6,231 nucleotides of DNA from Candidatus Sumerlaeota bacterium (lineage in GTDB: Bacteria > CG03 > SLGR01). How positions within the stretch are numbered: position 1 is the stretch's first letter; each line of letters starts with the position of its first letter. This document shows positions 1 to 4,982 of the stretch, one piece after another. The notes under the pieces are model-generated. The model ran no database searches, was not told where the DNA came from, and worked only from the letters and a program-made list of their open reading frames with translations. The translations under genes and the position numbers were made by a program. The stretch lies in the NCBI GenBank assembly GCA_007136585.1, contig SLGR01000236.1:1-6231 (forward strand), written 5' to 3'.

Positions 1-1041
1 ATTTTCCTTGGCGTAGAATGTCTTTGAGAGCACCCCGAGTATCTGGTGAGGGGATTTGCAGGAGGAGAAATGTTCTATCATATCCGGGTAAAACTTCTCC
101 ATGAACTCCACCCAGGCGGGGCAGCAGGAAGTAATAAGGGGGAGCGAGCCGGGGTCCTTGCTGAGTTTTTCACTGAACTCCGTAGCCTCTTCCACTATTG
201 TAACATCCGCTCCGAAACTTGTATCAAATACAGCTTTAAAACCTATTCTCCTCAGAAGTGTATAAAGTTTTCCCGTCAGGTTTTCACCCGGGCTGAAACC
301 GAAAGCCTCACCCACAGTAACCCTGACAGCCGGGGCGATCTGGACTACGCAGTGTTTCTCCTCATCCATCAGGGCCTCCCAGGCTTTACGGGTCTCGTCG
401 TGCTCAAATATGGCCCCGGTCGGGCAGTGCGCGCTGCACTGGCCGCACCTTATACAGGGGGATTCCCTGAGCTCTATATCTCCAGCGGCGGAGATCCTGG
501 TATAAAACCCCCGCTCAAGAAATGAAAGAGCCCATACGTCCTGCATCTGCTGACAGGCCTCTATACACCTGCCGCAGAGGATACACTTCTGCGGGACAAG
601 CTCTATGTTCTTTGTTGATTTATCCTCCGGCAGGTCTCTCAGGTGTTTTTCAAATTTATCCTCCCGTATACCGAAATCAGCGGCAAGTTTCTGAAGCTCG
701 CATACGTTGTTCCTGCCGCACTTAAGACAGTCATTGGGGTGATTTGAAAGTATCAGTTCCAGTACCCCTCTCCTTATCTCAATAATCTCCGGGTCCTGGG
801 TTATTACCGACATACCCTCCTCTATGGGTGTGCAGCAGGCTCTCAGCATACGGGCATCCCCTTCTATCTTTACCAGGCATATGCCGCAGGCGGCCGAAGG
901 AGGAAGGTCACGGTGCTTGCAGAGCGTAGGTATGGTGACCTGGACTTCTCTCGCGGCCTCAAGGATCGTAGTTCCCTCAGGAACGCTGACCGGAAGCCCG
1001 TTTATCCTGGCGCTTATTTTTTTTATTTTATTCTCTTTCAT
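1..1041 (-). CDS. hndD: [FeFe] hydrogenase catalytic subunit, group A bifurcating type (partial; 3' end outside window)
   Basis: Catalytic subunit that interconverts protons and H2 at the H-cluster, taking electrons from an iron-sulfur chain fed by HndABC. The first 347 residues are visible. A plant-type [2Fe-2S] domain has Cys41, Cys52, Cys55 and Cys69. A His-ligated [4Fe-4S] site follows (His101, Cys105, Cys108, Cys114). Two ferredoxin-type [4Fe-4S] sites come next (Cys153/156/159/163 and Cys196/199/202/206). The H-cluster domain then shows its first motif, TSCCPAW, at 304-310; by family knowledge Cys306 is the proton relay and Cys307 a cluster ligand. SCKSPHQ follows at 327-333. The later MPCxxKxxE and ExMxCxxGCxxGG motifs lie beyond base 1, so activity cannot be confirmed. 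The ATG overlaps the hndC stop as ATGA, implying translational coupling. The equivalent Thermotoga-type name is hydA. Confidence 0.96.
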   Translation of the reverse strand, partial: MKENKIKKISARINGLPVSVPEGTTILEAAREVQVTIPTLCKHRDLPPSAACGICLVKIEGDARMLRACCTPIEEGMSVITQDPEIIEIRRGVLELILSNHPNDCLKCGRNNVCELQKLAADFGIREDKFEKHLRDLPEDKSTKNIELVPQKCILCGRCIEACQQMQDVWALSFLERGFYTRISAAGDIELRESPCIRCGQCSAHCPTGAIFEHDETRKAWEALMDEEKHCVVQIAPAVRVTVGEAFGFSPGENLTGKLYTLLRRIGFKAVFDTSFGADVTIVEEATEFSEKLSKDPGSLPLITSCCPAWVEFMEKFYPDMIEHFSSCKSPHQILGVLSKTFYAKEN

Positions 1042-2783
1042 CGCACTTTTACGGCATCAAAACGGCATACCCGGAAACATTCTCCGCATTTAATACACTC
1101 ATCACTGGATATCGTAAACCCTTCTTCCCTGCTTCCCTTTACGGCGTTTACAGGGCATTTTTTGAAACATATTGAACAGCGGGTGCATTTATCAGGGTCT
1201 ATCCTGTAGCTGAGAAGTCCGGAGCATTTTCCGGACCTGCATTTTTTATCATTTATATGCTCAAGGTATTCTTCGGTAAAATACTTCAGGGTGGAGAAGA
1301 CCGGGTTGGGAGCCGTCTGGCCCAGGCCGCAGAGCGAGGCCTTGGCCATTATATTGGATATCTCATTTATCTTTTCAATATGTTCCGGGGTACCGCTGCC
1401 CTTGGCTATATGATTGAGTATCATCAGTAGCTGGTACCCTCCTATCCTGCATGGCGGGCATTTCCCGCAGGACTCGTCAACGCAGAACCTCAGATAGAAC
1501 CGGGCGACATCAATCATACAGTCGGAGGAATCCATTACTATCATCCCGCCGGAGCCCATTATTGAACCAAGGTCCTGCAGATGCTCATAATCTACCGGCG
1601 TATCCAGGTGATCCGCCGGGATAACCCCGCCTGAGGGGCCGCCGGTCTGCACCGCCTTTAACTCCATTCCGGTCTCCAGCCCTCCGCCTATCTCATAGAC
1701 TATCTCACGGAGAGTTGTCCCCATGGGCACCTCAATGAGTCCGGAACGCCTTACTTTTCCGGTGAGGGCAAAGACCTTTGTGCCGGCTGACTTCTCGGTT
1801 CCTATTTCCGAGAACCACTTCCCACCTCTTTCCATGATGGGAGGGATATTCGCCAGGGTCTCCACGTTATTTATTATAGTAGGTTCATCCCAGAGACCCC
1901 GTAAGGAAGGATACGGAGGCCTGGGACGGGGAGTGCCTCTTTTTCCCTCAATGGATGCCGTAAGGGCCGTCTCCTCCCCGCATACAAAAGCCCCGGCTCC
2001 CAGGCGTATACCCAGGTGGAAACTGAACCCGCTTCCCAAAATATCATCTCCCAGGAGCCCGTATTCATAAGCCTGGTTTATCGCTTTACGAACCCGCTCA
2101 ATAGCTATCGGGTACTCCGCGCGAATGTATAAGTAGCCATTTTGCGCCCCGGAAGCATACCCCCCCGTTATCATACCCTCTATTACGGAATGAGGGTCGC
2201 CTTCAAGAATACTCCTGTCCATATAGGCCCCCGGATCTCCTTCATCGGCGTTACATATGATAAATTTTTCTTTACCCTGAGCCTGGCGGGTAAAGTTCCA
2301 CTTCATCCACGTGGGGAACCCCCCTCCCCCTCGCCCCCGGAGACCGCTTACCTTCAGTTCCTCAATCACCTCCTCCGGGCTCATATCTTTCAGTATCCTG
2401 TTAAGGGCCCCGTACCCGCCCGCGGCGATATATTCTTCTATGCACTCGGGGTCTATCTTTCCGCAGTTCCTGAGAACCACCCTCAGGGATTTGGGTTTTT
2501 CAGTGTAGCGGAGCTCTTCAATAACCTCCCCGCTAATTATGGTTCGCTCAATTATCTCGTCTATCCGGGATTCCGGAACATCCCGGTACATAACCCCGCC
2601 GGGCCATATCCTTAGGAATATACCCTTATCGTATATCCCCGAAAACTCTGTTCTGACCAGTTGGACGCTATCCTGAAGGTTTCTCTCCCTTACCCGGCTC
2701 AGGAAAGCGGCGTAGAAGTCCTCTGTCCGGGACGGACCTTTTACTCCTGTATCTGCTATAAAAACTGCTTTTATCCCACTCAT
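1038..2783 (-). CDS. hndC: NuoF-like NADH/FMN subunit of the hydrogenase, with a cysteine-free N-terminal thioredoxin-like domain
   Basis: Flavin subunit of 581 residues that exchanges hydride with NAD(P)H and passes electrons to the iron-sulfur chain. The NuoF core shows the glycine-rich GRGGGGF nucleotide/FMN segment (150-156), the NADEGDPGA motif (178-186) and GAGAFVCGEETAL (262-274). The cluster site is SCGKCPPCR (Cys439, 442, 445) plus Cys485. A Cys515/Cys520 pair follows, and then two C-terminal ferredoxin-type [4Fe-4S] sites (Cys533/536/539/543 and Cys563/566/569/573), an arrangement typical of bifurcating HydB/HndC. Residues 1-100 align with HndB in fold-defining positions, for example IIERTIISGE versus IIKEHIIGGR, but hold no cysteine; the first is Cys107. 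This subunit therefore probably lacks the N-terminal [2Fe-2S] cluster. The start lies 5 bases after the hndB stop and follows a weak GAG-like ribosome site; the stop overlaps hndD. Confidence 0.96.
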   Translation of the reverse strand: MSGIKAVFIADTGVKGPSRTEDFYAAFLSRVRERNLQDSVQLVRTEFSGIYDKGIFLRIWPGGVMYRDVPESRIDEIIERTIISGEVIEELRYTEKPKSLRVVLRNCGKIDPECIEEYIAAGGYGALNRILKDMSPEEVIEELKVSGLRGRGGGGFPTWMKWNFTRQAQGKEKFIICNADEGDPGAYMDRSILEGDPHSVIEGMITGGYASGAQNGYLYIRAEYPIAIERVRKAINQAYEYGLLGDDILGSGFSFHLGIRLGAGAFVCGEETALTASIEGKRGTPRPRPPYPSLRGLWDEPTIINNVETLANIPPIMERGGKWFSEIGTEKSAGTKVFALTGKVRRSGLIEVPMGTTLREIVYEIGGGLETGMELKAVQTGGPSGGVIPADHLDTPVDYEHLQDLGSIMGSGGMIVMDSSDCMIDVARFYLRFCVDESCGKCPPCRIGGYQLLMILNHIAKGSGTPEHIEKINEISNIMAKASLCGLGQTAPNPVFSTLKYFTEEYLEHINDKKCRSGKCSGLLSYRIDPDKCTRCSICFKKCPVNAVKGSREEGFTISSDECIKCGECFRVCRFDAVKVR

Positions 2784-2788
2784 TGCTC

Positions 2789-3142
2789 TTATTTTAAGGG
2801 TTCAGAAGTTCTCAAGTGATATACTCCGGAATCAAGGATGCGGCCCCCGATTATGTGCTCCTTTATTATGCGCAGAGCCATTTCTTCATTCACGTTACCG
2901 TAAAGCACACGGGGCATCCCTTCAACCTCTACTTCAACCAGGGGTTCGGCGTAGCAGGCTCCCAGGCATCCGCATTTCCTCAGGTTAATATCCAGCCTGT
3001 TCTTTTTCAGATGCTCCCCGAGGAAACCGTATATCCGGTCTGCCCCCGCCGCTATACCGCAGGTGCTCATACCTACCCGCACCCATCCGGAGGATAGTTT
3101 CTCCTGTCTCTCTTTTATCTTCTCAAAGTCAGGTTTTTTCAT
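2789..3142 (-). CDS. hndB: HndB-type thioredoxin-like [2Fe-2S] ferredoxin subunit
   Basis: Small electron-transfer subunit of 117 residues in the tetrameric Hnd hydrogenase. Residues about 20-100 form a thioredoxin-like [2Fe-2S] domain with STCGIAAGA (Cys28), KCGCLGAC (Cys57, 59, 63), AEPLVEV and YGNV, all typical of the family. Residues 1-19 are a charged helix-like lead-in. The usual family pattern, from memory, has Cys28 plus a CxxxC pair; Cys57 is an additional cysteine that could serve as a fourth ligand. The ATG lies inside the end of hndA (14-base overlap), with a GGGA/GGG purine patch upstream. The stop is 5 bases from the hndC start. It is related to the cysteine-free N-terminus of HndC and may carry the cluster that HndC has lost. 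That division of labour is inference. Confidence 0.92.
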   Translation of the reverse strand: MKKPDFEKIKERQEKLSSGWVRVGMSTCGIAAGADRIYGFLGEHLKKNRLDINLRKCGCLGACYAEPLVEVEVEGMPRVLYGNVNEEMALRIIKEHIIGGRILDSGVYHLRTSEPLK

Positions 3143-3608
3143 TTACCCGGTCCCTGCTTTCAGTGTACTCGGAAAGAATATCCGCAACCTGCGCCTTATC
3201 CACCTTTCCGTAAACCTTGCCGTTAACGGTCACAGCCGGGGCTATGCCGCAGCACCCCAGGCACCTTACTGTTACCAGGCTGAAATTCCCGTCCTGGGTC
3301 GTCTCCCCTTCATTGATGTTCAGTATCTCCCGGAACTCCTTTAGAACCTCGCCCGCCCCTTTAAGGTAACAGGCCGTTCCCATACAGATGGAGATGGTGT
3401 GTTTTCCGGGCTTATTAAGGTTAAAGTAATTATAGAAAGTAAGCACCTCGTAAATCCTGGCAAGAGGAACATCCAGGATTTCGGAAAGTTTTAAGGATAT
3501 ATCCCTCGGAACATACCCGTACCTGTTCTGAATCTCATGGAATATCATTATGAGGTTCCCGCGGCGACCTTCCCATTTTTCAATTAAATTTTTCAGTTCT
3601 TTTTCCAT
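3129..3608 (-). CDS. hndA: NuoE-like [2Fe-2S] subunit of the hydrogenase
   Basis: A 159-residue NuoE/HydC-family protein that holds a thioredoxin-like [2Fe-2S] cluster next to the flavin subunit. An N-terminal helical bundle contains HEIQNRYGYVP (24-34) and the VYEVLTFY-like segment YEVLTFYNYF (53-62). The cluster ligands are CMGTAC (Cys75, Cys80) and RCLGCCG (Cys116, Cys120); Cys119 is extra. Length is normal for the family. An in-frame TAG lies only 12 bases upstream of the chosen ATG, so no longer start is possible with a standard codon. The next Met (21) would remove a conserved helix. No Shine-Dalgarno sequence precedes the ATG, and the predicted promoter puts the transcript start within a few bases of it, so it may be translated from a nearly leaderless mRNA. 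It begins the tightly packed hndABCD block. Confidence 0.95.
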   Translation of the reverse strand: MEKELKNLIEKWEGRRGNLIMIFHEIQNRYGYVPRDISLKLSEILDVPLARIYEVLTFYNYFNLNKPGKHTISICMGTACYLKGAGEVLKEFREILNINEGETTQDGNFSLVTVRCLGCCGIAPAVTVNGKVYGKVDKAQVADILSEYTESRDRVNEKT

Positions 3609-3617
3609 TGGAGCTAC

Positions 3618-3646
3618 AATCTATTTAAATATAATTATTATGTCAA
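3618..3646 (-). promoter_or_regulatory. Predicted sigma70-type promoter for hndABCD
   Basis: On the minus strand, a perfect TTGACA (3641-3646) is followed by a 17-base AT-rich spacer and TAGATT (3618-3623), a 4/6 match to TATAAT. The predicted start is near 3611, about 3 bases before the hndA ATG. The spacer contains a 10-base perfect palindrome, TATTTAAATA (3622-3631), which could be an operator or simply AT-rich DNA. This would let hndABCD be expressed apart from larE. I see no terminator in the 54-base gap, so read-through from larE also remains possible. Confidence 0.6.
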
Positions 3647-3662
3647 TACCGGCGCGGCTTCC

Positions 3663-4496
3663 TTACGTATTTTCAGAAGACCGCATACGGTCATCATTAA
3701 GACTGCCCTGCCTGTACCCCTCTAGGTCCGCCGTTACGTGCCTGTACCCCAGCTCCCGCAATTTTCTTACGATATTATCCCTGTTCTCATTCCGGGTGAG
3801 TATTTCCAGATCGCGCGCGCTCACCTCTATCCTTGCACTCTCCCCGTGATGCCGGACCCTGACCTGCCATACTCCCAGACCTCTCAGAAAATCCTCTGCC
3901 CGGCCTATCATCTTTAACTTCTCCGGGGTTATTTTCTCTCCGCAGGGGACCCTGGAGGCAAGGCAGGCCCCGGGTGGTTCCTCCCAGAGAGATATATCAA
4001 GGCTCCGGAGCGCGGCGCGGATATCGTCCTTGCCGAGCCGGGCCTCTATCAGGGGGTGCCTTATCCCCAGCTCTTTTGCGGCTCTCATCCCCGGTCTGAA
4101 ATCATTCAGATCGTCGCAATTGGAGCCGTCTGCCACGAACCTTATACCCTCTCTGCGCGCGATCTCCAGGAGCTTTCCGAAAAGCGACCTCTTGCACAGG
4201 TAACACCGGTCAGCGGGGTTATCCGTAAAGAGGGGGTCTTTAAGTTCCGCGGTATCTATGACTATATGCCTTACCCCTGTTTTCTTCGCAAACTTGCGGG
4301 CTCTCTCAAGCTCGGCCCACGGAAATATTTCCGAGCGGGCCGTAACGGCGACAACCTTCTCTCCCAGGGCATCCTTTGCCGCCCGGAGAAGCAGGGTACT
4401 GTCAACTCCTCCGGAGTAGGCTATAAGCAGACTCTCCATCTCTCTCAATATGCCTCTCAGCCTCTCCAAAGCAGGGCTTATTATATCATCCTGCAT
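3663..4496 (-). CDS. larE: LarE-family ATP-dependent sulfur transferase (three-cysteine, probable [4Fe-4S] type)
   Basis: A 277-residue PP-loop enzyme. In characterised members it adenylates the carboxylates of a pyridinium nucleotide and inserts sulfur while making the nickel-pincer nucleotide cofactor. The PP-loop SGGVDST is at 28-34, ARSEIFP at 53-59, RCYLCKR at 97-103, GSNCDD at 124-129 and PGACLASRVPCGE at 175-187. Cys178 matches the sacrificial cysteine of the Lactobacillus enzyme. Together with Cys98 and Cys101 it gives the three-cysteine set that family knowledge links to a [4Fe-4S] cluster in the Thermotoga enzyme. Cys127 and Cys185 are extra. The ATG has an AGGA site (4506-4509) at a 9-base spacing. 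No larB, larC or larA is visible here. It lies 54 bases upstream of hndA on the same strand. A different thiolation role cannot be excluded. Confidence 0.93.
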   Translation of the reverse strand: MQDDIISPALERLRGILREMESLLIAYSGGVDSTLLLRAAKDALGEKVVAVTARSEIFPWAELERARKFAKKTGVRHIVIDTAELKDPLFTDNPADRCYLCKRSLFGKLLEIARREGIRFVADGSNCDDLNDFRPGMRAAKELGIRHPLIEARLGKDDIRAALRSLDISLWEEPPGACLASRVPCGEKITPEKLKMIGRAEDFLRGLGVWQVRVRHHGESARIEVSARDLEILTRNENRDNIVRKLRELGYRHVTADLEGYRQGSLNDDRMRSSENT

Positions 4497-4672
4497 ATAT
4501 ATTTTTCCTGTATTCCATCAATATTTCCGACCCTTCCTCCCCTGTTCTTCTGCCCCCGCTTTATGAGCCCTCTCCGAAACCGCGAAAAAACGCATCTTTA
4601 CAGGCGAAACCCCGCATATTTTCTTTACGCCTTATCTGAAACGGAGTATGCTGCGCCGCTCCCCGAAACCTG

Positions 4673-4706
4673 AAAAATTTTGTTTCTCTGATTATAACAA
4701 ATTTTA
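4673..4706. repeat. Imperfect palindrome over the predicted larE -10 box
   Basis: The left arm AAATTTTGTT (4675-4684) and the right arm AACAAATTTT (4696-4705) are reverse complements at 9 of 10 positions, with TTTGTT/AACAAA exact and an 11-base spacer between them. The right half overlaps the predicted minus-strand -10 element, which suits a repressor operator. The TTGTT...AACAA ends recall Rex sites, but the total length is 21 rather than 18 bases, so a Rex assignment is not supported. Confidence 0.45.
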
Positions 4707-4718
4707 TTTTTATGTATA
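4691..4718 (-). promoter_or_regulatory. Predicted extended -10 promoter for larE
   Basis: On the minus strand, TGTTATAAT (4691-4699) is a perfect extended -10 element (TGnTATAAT). A TATACA (4713-4718), a 4/6 match to the -35 consensus, lies 16 bases upstream. The predicted start is near 4684, giving larE a leader of about 190 bases. The element overlaps the palindrome at 4673-4706. Confidence 0.5.
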
Positions 4719-4773
4719 ATTCCGCCATACTCCGCATAATCAGAAACCCGGAGTAAGAAAGAAGGTGGTTTTC

Positions 4774-4801
4774 TTGACTTTGCAGACCAGGATTTTATAA
4801 T
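4774..4801 (+). promoter_or_regulatory. Predicted sigma70 promoter for the propeller gene
   Basis: TTGACT (4774-4779, 5/6 match) and a perfect TATAAT (4796-4801) are separated by 16 bases. This is the strongest rightward promoter in the region. The predicted start near 4808 leaves a leader of about 175 bases, and a terminator-like hairpin begins about 20 bases into it. Confidence 0.6.
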
Positions 4802-4827
4802 ATGTTCCCGTCAATTTGGCACCCTTT

Positions 4828-4865
4828 ACAGGCGTTTTTTCAGACGGACTCCTGTTTTTATTTTT
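4828..4865 (+). terminator. Terminator-like hairpin in the leader (possible attenuator)
   Basis: ACAGG (4828-4832) pairs with CCTGT (4851-4855). An inner CGT/ACG pairing extends the stem across a 4-base bulge. TTTTTATTTTT follows (4855-4865). The stem is short, so termination would be weak or conditional. There is no rightward gene upstream for it to end, so it probably acts within the leader of the propeller gene. The same ACAGG can also pair with a second CCTGT at 4953-4957 near the ribosome site. Confidence 0.35.
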
Positions 4866-4888
4866 ATGGTTTTGCATTATAAACTTCG

Positions 4889-4937
4889 GTTTCCCGCTTT
4901 TATCAGATGCTTTTTATCTACGGGATAATCAGGAAAC
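4889..4937 (+). other. Potential leader hairpin GTTTCC / GGAAAC
   Basis: GTTTCC (4889-4894) and GGAAAC (4932-4937) are exact complements. Inner pairings TTATC (4900-4904) with GATAA (4924-4928), or CCCG (4893-4896) with CGGG (4921-4924), are possible but partly exclusive. It lies between the terminator-like hairpin and the ribosome site, and its right arm includes part of an ATAATCAG motif copy. Confidence 0.3.
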
Positions 4938-4982
4938 TTTCAACTTTGGCAACCTGTTACGGATCTTTAAGGAGAGCTTCTT

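Larger units (their letters stand above)
4642..4734. repeat. Inverted repeat CGGAGTATG / CATACTCCG
   Basis: An exact 9-base inverted pair is at 4642-4650 and 4726-4734. A related CGGAGTAAG occurs at 4749-4757. The two CGGAGTA copies on the plus strand are both preceded by a GAAAC. The 75-base separation makes a simple hairpin unlikely, so paired protein sites or chance are the alternatives. Confidence 0.3.
4682..4937. repeat. Three-copy ATAATCAG(0-2 bases)AAAC motif
   Basis: Copies are ATAATCAGAGAAAC on the minus strand (4682-4695), ATAATCAGAAAC (4736-4747) and ATAATCAGGAAAC (4925-4937) on the plus strand. The shared core ATAATCAG is exact in all three. A weaker relative, TTATCTGAAAC, is at 4632-4642. 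Copy 1 overlaps the predicted larE promoter, copy 2 is 26 bases upstream of the rightward -35 box, and copy 3 lies in the rightward leader 45 bases before the start codon. This placement suits binding sites for one regulator; the protein is unknown. Confidence 0.45.
4811..4962 (+). repeat. Imperfect direct repeat TTTGGCA(C/A)CCT flanking the leader
   Basis: Copy 1 (4811-4832) and copy 2 (4940-4962) share TCAA, TTTGGCA, CCT, TTAC and GG in the same order, with a few substitutions and one-base indels. Copy 1 starts at the predicted transcript start and copy 2 ends just before the ribosome site. Both superficially resemble the -24 half of a sigma54 promoter but lack the -12 GC at the right distance. 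Confidence 0.35.
4497..4982. other. 486-base divergent intergenic regulatory region
   Basis: This stretch separates larE (leftward) from the propeller gene (rightward). I find no convincing gene in it. It holds promoter candidates pointing both ways, giving predicted leaders of about 190 bases for larE and about 175 for the propeller gene. It also holds several short repeats and a terminator-like hairpin, listed separately. The part nearest larE (4497-4670) is more GC-rich and contains four GAAAC boxes. The centre (4671-4740 and 4795-4930) is AT-rich. Such long leaders suggest RNA-level control, but I could not match either leader to a known riboswitch class by eye. Confidence 0.7.

Noticed and set aside
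46-725. Plus-strand ORFs overlapping hndD.
   Set aside because: They are antisense to the well-supported hydrogenase gene and show no recognisable domain.
1017-1024. An 8-base A run near the 5' end of hndD on the minus strand, a possible slippage site.
   Set aside because: The reading frame continues intact into a conserved ferredoxin domain, and lysine-rich AT-rich starts are common.
4518-4595. A 25-codon minus-strand ORF in the larE leader, ending 21 bases before the larE start.
   Set aside because: It has only a weak AAAG upstream and a basic, low-information peptide. A regulatory upstream ORF is possible, but nothing supports it beyond position.
4056-4673. A long plus-strand ORF (205 codons) running opposite larE into the intergenic region.
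   Set aside because: Most of it is antisense to a clearly real larE, and its translation shows no family motif.
4715-4720. A perfect rightward TATAAT.
   Set aside because: The best -35 at 17 bases, TTATAA, matches only 3 of 6, and a better rightward promoter lies downstream at 4774-4801.
4815-4832. A sigma54-like -24 element (TTGGCAC).
   Set aside because: The required GC of the -12 element is absent at the correct distance in both copies.
4596-4834. An exact 11-base repeat CTTTACAGGCG at 4596-4606 and 4824-4834.
   Set aside because: It falls in leaders transcribed in opposite directions with unrelated flanks, so it is probably chance.
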